Below are positions 28,788 to 40,029 of a DNA stretch of 64,000 bases, piece by piece. Where the stretch lies: the NCBI GenBank assembly GCA_016711605.1, contig JADJSS010000045.1, positions 186,001-250,000 of the forward strand, read 5' to 3'. The notes under the pieces were generated by a model. The model was not told the origin of the DNA, did no database searches, and saw nothing but the letters and a program-made list of their open reading frames with translations. A program made the translations under genes and the position numbers. Source of the stretch: Saprospirales bacterium (GTDB taxonomy: Bacteria; Bacteroidota; Bacteroidia; Chitinophagales; JADIYW01). The number at the start of each line of letters is the position of its first letter. Position 1 is the first letter of the stretch.

Positions 28788-29373
28788 ATGTTAAAGATTG
28801 GCATTACAGGTGGAATTGGCAGCGGAAAAACTACCGTATGTCAAGATTTTTGCCACGCTCGGTATTCCAATTTACTATGCTGATGTGCGTGCTAAGGAAA
28901 TTATGGTAACTGATGCCGATGTAATTCATCATATAAAAAAACTATTTGGTTCAGATGCTTATGATGAAAACGGTCAACTCAACCGAAAACAAATCGCTGA
29001 TAAAGCATTTCAGGATAAAAATTTACTGCAACAACTCAATGCCATTGTGCATCCAGCCGTTTTTAAAGATACAATAGAATGGTATCAAACACATCATTAT
29101 CAAAATTATACTTTATATGAAGCAGCTATTCTATTTGAAAGTGGTAGCTATAAATTGTTAGATAAAATTATTACTGTTTTTGCACCGATTGAAGATAGAA
29201 TTGCACGTACAATAAAACGAGATAAGATAAGTAGAAATGAAGTTTTAGAACGTATTGATAAGCAACTTTCTGAAGATGAAAAAATGAAACGTGCTGATTT
29301 TGTTATTTATAACGATCATTCTCAACCATTGATAGAACAAGTGTTGACAATTCATCAGCAATTAAGTAATTAA
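28788..29373 (+). CDS. coaE: Dephospho-CoA kinase (frame broken near start)
   Basis: Last step of coenzyme A synthesis: phosphorylates dephospho-CoA at the 3' hydroxyl. The ATG at 28788 reads MLKIGITGGIGSGKTTV with the P-loop GGIGSGKT at residues 8-15. The frame then fails at the T5 run 28847-28851. Removing one T gives VCQDFATLGIPIYYAD and joins the rest, which has AIVHPAVF, EAAILFESG and the C-terminal helices. Corrected length is about 194 residues, normal for CoaE. The P-loop is lost if translation starts at the downstream frame, so the indel matters for annotation. Confidence 0.92.
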
Positions 29374-29453
29374 ATAACCAATTTTATAGAACTATATTGC
29401 ATAATATAGTTCTATAGCGTTTGTTTACATTTACCATAATTATGTATCGCTTT

Positions 29454-30440
29454 ATGAATAAGAATTATTACCTATTATCTATTATTATAGTAATTTCGTT
29501 ATTTTCTTGTAAAAAAGAACCCATTATCAAACAGCCATCAACAATACCATTAAGTAGAATTGATTCTTTGAGACAATTGTTTATTCCTAAAACAAGTTGG
29601 AATGGGAAATTGAAAAGCATTTCTATTTATAATAAAAATGGCAATCATTTATCTAATACCGAAATTAAATATTACTATGATATAGATAGAGTTATTGGAC
29701 AAATTATAACGTATAATAATTCTTCATATTTAATAGATACAGTTTTATATAAATACAATACATTTATGATATCAACACATAGTTTGTACGATACTATAGA
29801 ACAAAGCTTTGTTTATGGTTCTATTTATGGTAAATATTTTGGAAACCTAGCTTCAAATCACGCATTATTTTTCGATACAATTACAAGTAATTTAAGTTTT
29901 ATCGAAAAGCCAATGTTTTCACTAGTATTAATAAATAGAGTATATATTGTATATAATTCAAATAATATAGATGCTATAGGATATTATTGGAATGCAGATG
30001 GAATTGGAGCAAACACTGAATTTTCAAATCTATCTTATAGTACGGATTCTTTTAATTATCAATCTTATTATGAATCAAACTTTGGTCAAACTTATACAGA
30101 ACACAATAGTATTAAAAGTTCAAATATTGTAAATACGCAATTATTAGATTTCATGAATTCACTTTTATTTTTAACTCAATATAATGAGAATACATTTGGA
30201 AATACTTATTTTTCTTTAGTTTATCCATTTCCAATATTTGGTTATCCTAATTTTCAATTCATAGATAAAATTCCATCTAGTAGTATTGTTTATAATGTTG
30301 ATACAAATGAAAAAGTTTCAGAAACAAATTTCAGTTATGATGTATCAGGAAATAAAATTAATAAAATAGTTATTCATACTTATAAATATCCACCGATTGA
30401 TAAATCATATTCTGATTCATTAGTTTTTTCGTACTATTAA
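29454..30440 (+). CDS. Lipoprotein of unknown function
   Basis: 328 residues from the ATG at 29454, chosen because it gives a lipoprotein signal MNKNYYLLSIIIVISLFSC with the lipid Cys at 19. The body is rich in Asn, Tyr, Ser and Ile, with beta-strand-like alternation (LKSISIYNKNGNHLSNTEIKYYYD ... DRVIGQIITYNNSSY) and a C-terminal NFSYDVSGNKINKIV. These resemble RHS/YD-type or DUF4595-like lipoprotein strands. It is even more AT-rich than its neighbours. No catalytic motif was found. Confidence 0.72.
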   Translation: MNKNYYLLSIIIVISLFSCKKEPIIKQPSTIPLSRIDSLRQLFIPKTSWNGKLKSISIYNKNGNHLSNTEIKYYYDIDRVIGQIITYNNSSYLIDTVLYKYNTFMISTHSLYDTIEQSFVYGSIYGKYFGNLASNHALFFDTITSNLSFIEKPMFSLVLINRVYIVYNSNNIDAIGYYWNADGIGANTEFSNLSYSTDSFNYQSYYESNFGQTYTEHNSIKSSNIVNTQLLDFMNSLLFLTQYNENTFGNTYFSLVYPFPIFGYPNFQFIDKIPSSSIVYNVDTNEKVSETNFSYDVSGNKINKIVIHTYKYPPIDKSYSDSLVFSYY

Positions 30441-30506
30441 TCAATTCACAATTACATAATTTCATTCTTTTGGTTTATATTTCTAATTTCATTGCAAATT
30501 TTCAAT

Positions 30507-31445
30507 ATGTCTGAAATAGAAAAAGTTAATTGCTTAATTATTGGTGCTGGTCCGGCTGGATACACAGCTGCTATTTATGCTGCACGCGCTAACTTGAAAC
30601 CTGTTTTGTACACTGGTTTACAACCTGGTGGACAATTAATGACTACGACTGATGTAGAAAACTATCCTGGTTATCCAGATGCGGTAACTGGTCCAAAAAT
30701 GATGGACGATTTTCAAAAACAAGCTGAACGTGTTGGTGCAGATGTGCGTTTTGGCTTAGTTACCAAAGTAGATTTCTCGGAAAAAGTACATAAAGTGTGG
30801 ATAGATGAAGAAACGGAAATTCATGCAAATTCAATAATAATTGCTACTGGTGCTGAGGCAAAATGGTTAGGCATTCCATCTGAAAAACGATTAAACGGAA
30901 GCGGTGTTTCTGCTTGTGCGGTTTGCGATGGTTTTTTGTTTAAAGGAAAAGAAGTAGCGATTGTTGGTGCTGGTGACACTGCTTGTGAAGAAGCTTTGTA
31001 TTTATCGAATTTGTGTCCGCATGTACACATGATTGTGCGTAGCGACAAGATGCGTGCATCCAAAATTATGCAAGACAGAGTGATAGCAAAAGAGAATATA
31101 ACCATTTATTGGAACCAGGAAACCGATGAAGTTTTAGGTCAATTTAAAGTAGAAGGTGTTCGACTTAAAAATAGAACAACCAATGAGTTAAGCGAAATAA
31201 AGGTAGAAGGTTTTTTCGTTGCTATTGGACACAAACCGAATTCAGATATTTTTAAAGACTATTTAGAAATGGATGAAACTGGTTATTTAATTACAATTCC
31301 TGGTTCAACCAAAACTAAGGTTGCTGGTGTGTTTGCAGCAGGCGATGTGCAAGATAAAATTTACCGACAAGCTGTAACATCTGCAGGTTCTGGTTGCATG
31401 GCTGCATTAGATGCCGAACGCTATTTAGCTGAGTTTTTTCATTGA
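30507..31445 (+). CDS. trxB: Thioredoxin reductase
   Basis: 312 residues from the ATG at 30507; a TTG-initiated frame extends five codons upstream. FAD motif GAGPAGYTAA near residues 13-22, the redox-active pair Cys137 and Cys140 in CAVCDG, the NADPH motif GAGDTACEEA and the C-terminal FAD segment GVFAAGDVQDKIYRQAVTSAGSG. It reduces thioredoxin with NADPH in the cytoplasm. All key residues are present. Confidence 0.96.
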   Translation: MSEIEKVNCLIIGAGPAGYTAAIYAARANLKPVLYTGLQPGGQLMTTTDVENYPGYPDAVTGPKMMDDFQKQAERVGADVRFGLVTKVDFSEKVHKVWIDEETEIHANSIIIATGAEAKWLGIPSEKRLNGSGVSACAVCDGFLFKGKEVAIVGAGDTACEEALYLSNLCPHVHMIVRSDKMRASKIMQDRVIAKENITIYWNQETDEVLGQFKVEGVRLKNRTTNELSEIKVEGFFVAIGHKPNSDIFKDYLEMDETGYLITIPGSTKTKVAGVFAAGDVQDKIYRQAVTSAGSGCMAALDAERYLAEFFH

Positions 31446-31446
31446 T

Positions 31447-31482
31447 TTATTTCACGCAAAGGACGCTAAGAAGCAAAGGAAA
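31447..31482. repeat. Dispersed intergenic motif (acgcaaaggacgctaag type)
   Basis: The stretch tttcacgcaaaggacgctaa plus gaagcaaagg belongs to a short purine-rich phrase that recurs between genes in many Bacteroidota and other bacterial genomes. Only one clear copy occurs in this window. Confidence 0.4.
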
Positions 31483-31585
31483 AATTATTTAATTAGTTTT
31501 AGTAAATGAGATTCTACTAGTTATTCTGATATACTAAAACAACAATTTTAATCTTACCAATCACACAAATCAAATTAATCAGCAA

Positions 31586-31614
31586 TAAAAAACGACGTTA
31601 GTTTCCTAACGTCG
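31586..31614 (-). terminator. Intrinsic terminator of tamB
   Basis: A 9-bp perfect stem (31593-31601 with 31606-31614; cgacgttag/ctaacgtcg). Read on the minus strand it is followed by a T-run (plus-strand A6), placing it 45 bp after the tamB stop. Confidence 0.8.
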
Positions 31615-31658
31615 CATTCTCAATTTAAATTATGGTTTTATAAAAATAGAAACAAATG

Positions 31659-34600
31659 TTATTGTATTTCAGGTTCTTTGCGTAATGAATCTATAATTGG
31701 TTGTTCTTTAGGTAGCATAGGTTCTGGTTTTTGCTCTTCTTGTTGTTTTTCCTTTTGTTTTTTAGTTGTAAATAATTCTTTAAAACTATCAAAATCTTTT
31801 TGGAAAGAGATGGCACCACCAGTTCGTATTTTATCTTGATTTAAAATATCATAATTGGCAGTTCTGGCAAATGTTTTTAAACGAATTCTGCCATCTTGCG
31901 TCACTAAATATTCTAAAATAAAATCACCAGCAACTGCTGTATTTCTATTGGTTTGTCCAGTTGTTGGCAATCCATTTGTGTTTGTTTCTGTGCCGCCAAA
32001 ATTTACGTTTCCACCAATCGTTAAGATAATTCGGTTGCCAAATAATTCTTGCTTATAACTAAATCCAAAATTTCTTGATTTACTTTCAATATCGTTTAAG
32101 ACTAAATCGAGTTGCGCACCAGGTATTAATTGCGATAAACCTTTGGAAATTATATTGGACAATTGACTAAAAACTAAATCAGTAACCGTACTCGAAAAAC
32201 CAGTTAATTTTTGGTCAGATGCTGTTCCTGTTGGGAAAAAAGTATTGAATAAGAGAAGTGTAGCTGCATTATTATTTACATCATTTTCATTTGCAGAAAT
32301 TTCTTCTAATTTGCGTTTCAATTCTTCCGTTTGAGCAGAAATAGTTCCTTCGGTTGGTGTAATAACGAAGCCGATTTTTGGTTTTTCTAAGGTATTGGTA
32401 ATTCTCAAATTTAAATCTACAGGAAACGTTCTGTTACGAAGTGCATTGGTGCTATCAAAAATATTTCGTACAGATGCATTTTTTACATTGTACAAAGCTG
32501 TAATGTTTAAATCTGCGTCGGTTGGTTTTCCGTTGAATGTGATTGTACTACCTTTCTTAATTTTAAATGTTTTATTTAACGCACCTTGAAAACTGAAATC
32601 ATATTTTCCTTCAGAAATATCATACACACCATCAATATTTATTTCACCTTTTTTATTCATGGTTAGCGTTAGATTTCCTAGACCTTTACCAACAATTTTA
32701 TCATTTGCAGATTGATCAAGAATAATATTAGCCGTTGCGTCTGGTGTTGCTTCAATGTTTAGTGTAATATTTAAGCCATTTAATTTCGATTTATATTCAA
32801 TCGTTTTTGTAGTTTCTTTCGGATCTACAAACTTTACCCAAGCATAACCTTTATCTGCAGTTTTGCCAGAAACAGGTAAATTAAATTCAGTGTTTTTTAA
32901 TGTTTTTACGTTTGCATCGATTTTTAAATCGCTAAAATAACCATCTATATCAACATCGCCTTTTGCAAATACTTTTCCATAAAAATCTTGATTATCATCG
33001 AATGAAGTATTCATAAAATTATAACCATCTGGTGCATACACATAAGCTTTTGCTTTCCAGTTTTTAAATCCATTATGAAATAATTTTCCAGAAAGTGTAG
33101 CCGTATTTCCGTAATTATCATACAAATTCATTTCACCAAAATCAAAACCAGCACTGTTTAATTTTATTTTTTCATCTACCATTTTAAAAGTAGTTCCTAA
33201 ATATTTTAGTTTTAAAATTGCAGTATCAATAATTTGTGCTTCACCAGTTAATATTGGACTTTTCAAGTTTCCTGAAACATTTATTCGACCTTTAACAAAA
33301 GCGCGTGGTACTAATAATTCTTTTTTCAAAATAGTTTCTAAAAAGCTTAAATTCAGTTTGTCTATATCTGCTGTTACATCAAATTTTTCTTTACCTTTTT
33401 CTTGCATATCATACGTTCCATCAAAAGCCAATTGATAATCTTTATCGTCTAGTGAACCTGAAACTTCGACCATTTTTTTACCATTTTTACCATAAATTCC
33501 ACTCAAACCAATAACCTTTACTTTGTAGTCTAATACTTGTAAGTCATTTACTGTAACATCAGCATTTACTTGCATTTTGGTTAAAATATGTTTCAGATTT
33601 ACGTTACCAGTGAGTCGTCCATTTTTTAATAAATCATTTGTATCTACTAATTGAGTAATGTCTGGCAAGTATATATTTTCAAGATTAATTTTTGCATCTT
33701 CTAAAGAATTTCTACCATTTTGAATAGTGATTTTTTGGTCACCTTGCACCAATGAAAAATTATCAGTGATAAAAATACTATCGATAATAGTTACTTGATT
33801 TCCTTTTTGTACTTGCCAGATTTTATTGTTTATTTTTAATTTAGAATCTAAAATTTTGGCAACAATACTATCACCTCTAAAATCTAAAGTAGATTGCAAA
33901 CGTATAGCATTTGCTGACGTATCTTCAGAAACAGAAAGATTTGAAAGTAGTTGTTCTAAAGAAGAATTTGCACCTAAATTGATATTGTTAATGACAGTTT
34001 TTCCAGTTTGTAATTTTTTGACATCAGCATTTAAAATAAAATTTTTATCTACAATATTGCCATCAATTTTTATAGTGTTTAAACTGATTTTATTATAAAC
34101 AGATGAATCTAAATTTGCATCAATATGCAGCAAGTTTGTGTTGGTATTTATGTTTGCTTTAAGATTTAATTCACTGATGTATTGTAGTTTCGGTACAAAT
34201 ACTTTAAACAATCCGAAATCAGATTTTAGCGTAATGTCTGCATCTACTTGTTGCGGTTTTAATTTCTTATAATCTTTTTCTGTTGGATGAATTAATTTGG
34301 TATAATTACTCAAAAATATTTTCATGGATGGAACAATAGAAAGCGGATCGAACATACCTTTGATGTTTGCATTAAACTGATCAGAAGTAATAGTATAATT
34401 TCTATCGTTTCCATTGTTTTTCATGTTGATACCAACATCAGAAAGTGCTAAAATATCTTTTGAATTTTGTATAATAATGTTGCTAAAAATACCAGTTCCA
34501 TTGATGTTGTCTAAGCTTTTTCCAGTGCCATGAATTTCTCCATCTAATGAAATCATAATTGAATCTTTGGAAATATTCAGCTTGCGCAAGTCTGCATTTT

Positions 34601-36484
34601 TGATGCTGGTTTTAAAATCAAATTTTGGAAGTTGATCATTTAAATCTACTACACCATTAAAATCAACTAAGAAACAATTATCATCAAAAAATGCTTTTCC
34701 AGAAAACTTCTTTTTGTCTATAAATCCATTTACTTTTATTTTATCAAACACAAATCCATTCAAATAAAAATTTCGAATAGTTCCGGTAATTTTGGTGTTT
34801 AATTGTTTTGCGTTAAAACCTTTTCCATCAGCAACAAGATCCAAATCAACAGTTCCAAAAAGTTTGGAATTGCTTGTAATTGCTGCCAAGTTCAAGCCAG
34901 TTGCCACCACTTTTCCAGAATAATTTGGTGCTTGTCCTTTTGGAAAACTCATGCGAATATCTGTCACTACATTTCCGTAACCAGTACTGTTTAAAGTTCC
35001 TTTTGCCACGAAATCATTAATGAAACCAAAGTAAGTGCCTTTGAACGAAAGATTACCTGCTTTATCTAATTGTGGTGGCAATTTTATGTACGACAAAATT
35101 CCTTTTAAATCTGTAGGATTTGTTTTGAGTTCGTTCACTTTTAAATCAAACAAGGTTTGGTTGATGTGTGGTAAACCTTTGATGTTTCCAGTGATATCAA
35201 TTACTGTATTCTTTCCAGTAGTAACATATAATTTATTGACACGTAAATTGGCTAAATTACCTTTAATGTAACCGCGCATATATAAATCATTTGGAATAAA
35301 TTTCAATATTTTTGGTGCAAATGTTGCGATATCTTTTGATTTTGCATTGAGTTCAGTAACATCAGCTTTCATAATCACATCGTTCTCAAAATTCTTGAAT
35401 GAAGTCCAATCGCCAGTCATAAATTGCAGCGATAAGTTGGTTTTAAAAACAGAATTATTGAACGCAATATCAGCGTCATCTAAATAAATTCCACCATTAT
35501 CTAAAAGGACTTTTGCATTTAATTTTTTTAACAACAAACCATTGTCAGCATTTGCTTCAAGTTTATTCATTTTTACTTGCATTCCAGTCGAATCCCAACG
35601 GTATTCAGAAAAATTTAAATTGATGTCGTGAATTTTCATTTGACTTATTAAAAAGAGTCCAGCTTTTTGGTCTTTCTTTTTAAAATCCATAGCGTGTGTG
35701 CCATTTACAATCGATAATTTGTCTACAGTTAAATTTAAAATTTTACCTAAACCTTGAACATCGAACATTTTACTTTTTTTGTTCGGATTTTTGGGTGCAC
35801 TTGGTACTTCATTATAATCAGTCAATTTAAAATACGGTTCTTCTAATTCTAAATTTTTCGCATCAATTTTTAATTTATTTAGAGAAAATTCTCGTAAGTC
35901 AACAAATACTTTTTAAATCGAATATCGAAACGTCTATCTTTGTAATGATCATCAAAAACTAAATTTCCATTCGTCAGTTTTAATGTATTTACTTTTAGAT
36001 CAATTGGATTGCTTGTTTTACTATCTTTTTGTTTTTTTTCTTTCGATGCAAATTTTTGTAAAATGAAACTAAAATTAAACAAGCTATCATTTATGGCTCG
36101 GTATCCATTAAATTTAACGCCATCTAATTCCAAATTATCTACATGTATTTTTCCGCCTTTTAAACTGGTAATTTGGTCAATTAATGTTTCGCCTAATAAT
36201 ACATCAACATTCAATTTTTTGACAAATAATATAGTGTCTTTCTTATTTTTATTAGTTGAAACAAATACGTTATGAATTTCTAAAGTTTTGATAAATTTTA
36301 GGTTGACAGAATCAATTTTTACTTCGTTGCCTAATTGTTTTGATAAAATATCACTTACTTTGTGTACCAAATAAGTTTGCACCTTTGGCTGTTGAATTAA
36401 ATAGTACGTTGAAACGAACAATAAAAGCAATAACAAAATGATTGTTAATACTGTTCGAAACGTATATTTGAAGAATTTTTTCAA
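31659..36484 (-). CDS. tamB: TamB-like translocation/assembly module protein (DUF490), frame broken
   Basis: About 1608 residues after correction. One N-terminal membrane helix (FRTVLTIILLLLLLFVSTYYLI) is followed by a very long beta-strand repeat body (AsmA/TamB-type) and the C-terminal DUF490 domain, with signatures such as KGLGNLTLTMNKKGEINIDGVYDISEGKYDFSF and NPSD-like GKPTDADLNITALYNV. It bridges the inner and outer membranes in lipid transport or outer-membrane protein assembly. The N-part (35879-36484) and C-part are joined by restoring one base in the T5 run at 35910-35914 (A-run on the coding strand), giving RFKKVFVDLREFSLNKLKID. The tail after the DUF490 domain is Gln/Glu/Pro-rich. 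Confidence 0.9.
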
Positions 36485-36528
36485 TATGAAGTAAAAAGTG
36501 CAAAATTACGAGAAATAAAGCAATTATT

Positions 36529-37536
36529 ATGCCTCAAATTGTCATCTTAGCTATAGAATCTTCGTGTGATGATACATCAGCAGCTATTTGTATTGATGGC
36601 AAAGTTGTTTCTAATTTAACAGCTAATCAAAAAATACATGAACAATATGGTGGTGTGGTACCAGAATTGGCGAGTCGTGAACATACAAAAAACATCATAC
36701 CAGTTGTTGAAGCAGCAATGAAAAAAGCGAATGTCACTAATTCAGATATTTCTGCAATTGCATTTACGCGTGGTCCAGGTTTAATGGGTTCGTTGTTAGT
36801 TGGTGGTATGTTTGCCAAATCTATGGCGCAAGCACTTAATGTTCCATTAATTGATGTTCATCACATGCAAGCACATGTTTTGGCTCATTTTATTGATGAA
36901 CCAATGCCGAAATTTCCATTTTTATGTTTAACAGTTTCTGGTGGACACACGCAAATTGTGTTGGTGAAAGATTATTTAAACATGGAAATAATAGGTGAGA
37001 CGTTGGATGATGCTGCTGGTGAAGCATTCGATAAAACAGCAAAATTATTGAATTTACCATATCCAGGTGGACCACTGATTGATAAATATGCGCAACTTGG
37101 GAATCCGTTGGCTTATAAATTTGCTCAAACCAATGTAGATGGTTTAAATTTCTCATTTAGTGGAATCAAAACAAGTATTTTGTATTTCTTGCAGAAAGAA
37201 TTAAAATCAAATCCAGATTTTATAAAAGATAATTTGAATGATATTTGTGCTTCTGTTCAACATGCAATTATATCGATTTTAATTAAAAAAATACACAAAG
37301 CAGCTACAGAATTGAATATTAATGAAATTGCCATTGCTGGTGGTGTAAGTGCCAATTCTGAATTGAGAAAGCAATTAACGGAAGTTGGTTTAAATAATAA
37401 TTGGAATACATACATTCCAGATTTTCAATATTGTACAGATAATGCTGGAATGATTGCTATAACTGCATTTCATAAATTTCAAAAAAATATGTTTACTTCA
37501 TTGAACATTCCGATTGAAGCACGGTTATTGATGTAA
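36529..37536 (+). CDS. tsaD: tRNA N6-adenosine threonylcarbamoyltransferase
   Basis: 335 residues. Catalyses transfer of the threonylcarbamoyl group to A37 of ANN-decoding tRNAs together with TsaB/TsaE. The ASKHA fold starts ILAIESSCDDTSAAI. The metal-binding motif is HHMQAH, with His112 and His116 as ligands. SGGHTQ, DDAAGEAFDK and GGVSANSELR are the nucleotide-binding motifs. The gene starts 44 bp from the divergent tamB start. Confidence 0.97.
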   Translation: MPQIVILAIESSCDDTSAAICIDGKVVSNLTANQKIHEQYGGVVPELASREHTKNIIPVVEAAMKKANVTNSDISAIAFTRGPGLMGSLLVGGMFAKSMAQALNVPLIDVHHMQAHVLAHFIDEPMPKFPFLCLTVSGGHTQIVLVKDYLNMEIIGETLDDAAGEAFDKTAKLLNLPYPGGPLIDKYAQLGNPLAYKFAQTNVDGLNFSFSGIKTSILYFLQKELKSNPDFIKDNLNDICASVQHAIISILIKKIHKAATELNINEIAIAGGVSANSELRKQLTEVGLNNNWNTYIPDFQYCTDNAGMIAITAFHKFQKNMFTSLNIPIEARLLM

Positions 37537-37563
37537 CAAACTACTTTAAGATTTGACTATTTT

Positions 37564-37586
37564 ACCAAACGTTTGTTTGGTTTTTT
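37564..37586 (+). terminator. Intrinsic terminator of tsaD
   Basis: A 7-bp perfect stem (accaaac 37564-37570, gtttggt 37575-37581) with a 4-base loop and a T-run, 27 bp after the tsaD stop. It overlaps the promoter of the next gene. Confidence 0.75.
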
Positions 37587-37607
37587 CTATTTTTTTCATT
37601 ATTTTTG
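37576..37607 (+). promoter_or_regulatory. Promoter of the secreted alpha/beta hydrolase
   Basis: TTTG at 37576-37579, 20 bases, then TATTTTTG at 37600-37607, a canonical Bacteroidota promoter. Its -33 box lies in the descending arm of the tsaD terminator. Confidence 0.7.
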
Positions 37608-37632
37608 ATCTGTAAACAATTAATTTTTAGCT

Positions 37633-38816
37633 ATGAAGAAACTATTACTTTCAATTTTATTTTTACTATCGTTGTCATCATTTGCAATTTACAAAGTTGG
37701 TTCAACGTCAAAATATGTTTCAAATGGTCCACGAAATATTCCTAACAATGTATATTATCCAGCAACTGTTGATGGAATCAATACTCCAATTATAAATGAT
37801 GGAAGCAAATTTCCAGTAATTTCATTTGGCCATGGTTTTGTAATGCAACCAACTGCCTATAATTGGTTAGTAAATGCTTTAGTGCCTTATGGTTATATTT
37901 TAGCATTTCCAGGAACTGAAACTGGTGTGCCGCCAAGTCACAGTAAATTCGGTAGTGATTTAGCGTTTGTAGCACGTGCAATTAAAGCGTTAGGTGATTC
38001 TTCAAATTCTATATTTTTTGGTAAAACTGCTGATTTTAACGCTGTTGGTGGTCATTCCATGGGTGGTGGTTCATCGTTTTTAGCCATGCAAAATGTAAAT
38101 GATATCACTACATTTTCAACTTTTCTGCAGCAGAAACTTTTAATACAGAATCTGCTATCACAAAAGCAAAAGTTTGTAGAAGACCAGCTTTAGTTTTTAC
38201 CGGAACAAAGGATTGTGTGGCACCAGCTGCTGGTAATAGCTTTGATATGTATGAAAATTTAACATCAGAATATAAATTTTTCGGCAATATCATAAATGGT
38301 TCTCATTGTCAATTTGCTGATCCAAACGAAACACCTTGTGAATTAGGCGAAACATTAGCTTGTGCATCAAACGTTTATATTTCGCGTGCACAACAACAAG
38401 CAAGAGTAATTGCATTGTTAAAACCTTGGTTAGATTTTTGGTTAAAAAGAGATTGCGATGCCATCACTACTTTTTATACAAATGCAGCAAACAATTTAGT
38501 AAATATCGATACATTGCAAAACAAAATAATTACATGCGCAGCTTTGAGTACTATAACCGCAGTTCGCAATACTAATTCACTAAAAGCAAAAATTTTTCCA
38601 AATCCATCAAATGGCTTATTTACAATAGAAATAAATGAAAACTATAAAATGGCAAGTTTAAGTGTTTTGGATTTAACTGGAAAAATAGTTGATTATAAAG
38701 AATTTAACAACCAACCATTAATTAATTTAGATTATTCATTCTTAGCAAAAGGTATTTATCAAATTCAAGTAAGAACAGAAAAAGATAATTATTTTTCAAA
38801 AATTATTATACAATAA
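37633..38816 (+). CDS. Secreted alpha/beta hydrolase (chlorophyllase/polyester-hydrolase-like) with T9SS sorting domain, frame broken
   Basis: Signal peptide 1-18. The hydrolase fold has the oxyanion strand PVISFGHGF, the nucleophile Ser in GGHSMGGGSS, the acid Asp in TGTKDCVAP and the catalytic His in NGSHCQFA. This triad and layout recall chlorophyllase/PETase-like esterases. The C-terminus (IFPNPSNGLFTIEI ... SKIIIQ) is a T9SS type A sorting domain, so the enzyme is secreted. The two frames are joined by restoring one T in the T4 run at 38121-38124, giving TTFSTFSAAETLNTESAIT. Corrected length is about 394 residues. The natural ester substrate is unknown. Confidence 0.87.
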
Positions 38817-38875
38817 AGATGATGTAAAAGATTTTATTAACTTTTGTTACTAATTTTTTTTATTTTTGTTTTTCC

Positions 38876-39967
38876 ATGATAGAAATTATTCAACAACTTC
38901 TTTTAACGAACAACTGCGTTATTATTCCAAATTTTGGCGCAATTATAGCTAATTATCAACCTGCTGAAATTAGATTGTTTGAAAAAAAAGTAGTTCCACC
39001 AACAAAAATTTTAGCTTTTAATAAGTCGTTGCAAACCAACGATGGCGTTTTAGTAAATGCAGTAATGCATAAATTTGAAATTTCATATCAAGAAGCAGAA
39101 GAAAAAGTAGCTGATTTTTCCAAAGAATGTAAGCATACATTAGAAGCTAACAATAGTTTAATTCTAAAAGAAATTGGCAAAATTTATTTCGACGCTGAAA
39201 AACGTGTGCAGTTTCAACCATTGCCAAATAAGAATTTCTTATTAAGTAGTTTTGGTTTAATTGATTTACCAATTTCGCCAATTCAACGTTTAAAGGATGA
39301 TGAAGCTGAAATAAAAGAGCAATATCAACGCATTTTACATCCTGAATTAATGCAAGATGCTGTTGCACCACGAAAAAAACAATCTAAAGTATATTATGCA
39401 ATGGCAGCGGTTTTAGCAGTAGCATTTTTAACTTCAACCATAGGCATTAATATTCATAAAAGTGATAAATTAGCAACTAGCTTTTCGTCTATTTTTCCAG
39501 TTTCATCTTCAACTATTGCTGATTTTCAAGGCGATTTACAACCAGTGAAAAAAGAGAAAGTTAAAAAAGATATTCCAAAGTTTGTAAAAGTAGGTGATGA
39601 GGTTTTTCCATCAGCCATCAAAAAAGAAGAAGAAAAAATTGAACCGAAAAAAGAAGCAGTAGTAAATACTAATGCTGTAAACGAAAATCCAAATTTAACA
39701 AAACCAGAAAAAGCAATTATTGTCTCTGCAAAAAAGAAGTATAAAGCATTAATTTTTATCAGTGCTTTTATTGATAAAGCAGCAGCAGAAAAATTGAAAT
39801 CAAATATTGAAGAACAAAATTATTCATGCAGAATAATAAATGAAAATAGTAGATATAAAGTAACTATTGAGGTAAATGAGGAAGATGTTGAAACTTCATT
39901 AGAAACTATAAAATCAGAAATCAATCCACGCGCAAAAGTATATTGCCTTCGACCTGGTAATATTTAA
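38876..39967 (+). CDS. HU-CCDC81 and SPOR domain protein
   Basis: 363 residues. Residues 1-75 and about 76-130 match the two prokaryotic HU-like CCDC81 domains (IPNFGAIIANYQPAEI; GVLVNAVMHKFEISYQEAEEKV). A single membrane helix follows (about 172-192, YYAMAAVLAVAFLTSTIGI), then a Lys/Glu-rich linker. The C-terminal 75 residues are a SPOR domain (ALIFISAFIDKAAAEKLKSNI), which binds denuded peptidoglycan. The protein may tie a cytoplasmic HU-type domain to the division-site wall; that role is inferred from the domains. It precedes lolD. Confidence 0.87.
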   Translation: MIEIIQQLLLTNNCVIIPNFGAIIANYQPAEIRLFEKKVVPPTKILAFNKSLQTNDGVLVNAVMHKFEISYQEAEEKVADFSKECKHTLEANNSLILKEIGKIYFDAEKRVQFQPLPNKNFLLSSFGLIDLPISPIQRLKDDEAEIKEQYQRILHPELMQDAVAPRKKQSKVYYAMAAVLAVAFLTSTIGINIHKSDKLATSFSSIFPVSSSTIADFQGDLQPVKKEKVKKDIPKFVKVGDEVFPSAIKKEEEKIEPKKEAVVNTNAVNENPNLTKPEKAIIVSAKKKYKALIFISAFIDKAAAEKLKSNIEEQNYSCRIINENSRYKVTIEVNEEDVETSLETIKSEINPRAKVYCLRPGNI

Positions 39968-40029
39968 TTAGTTCATTTTAGATTAGTAACTATTAATCAA
40001 ATTCACGTTCACTTTCACTTTTTATTATT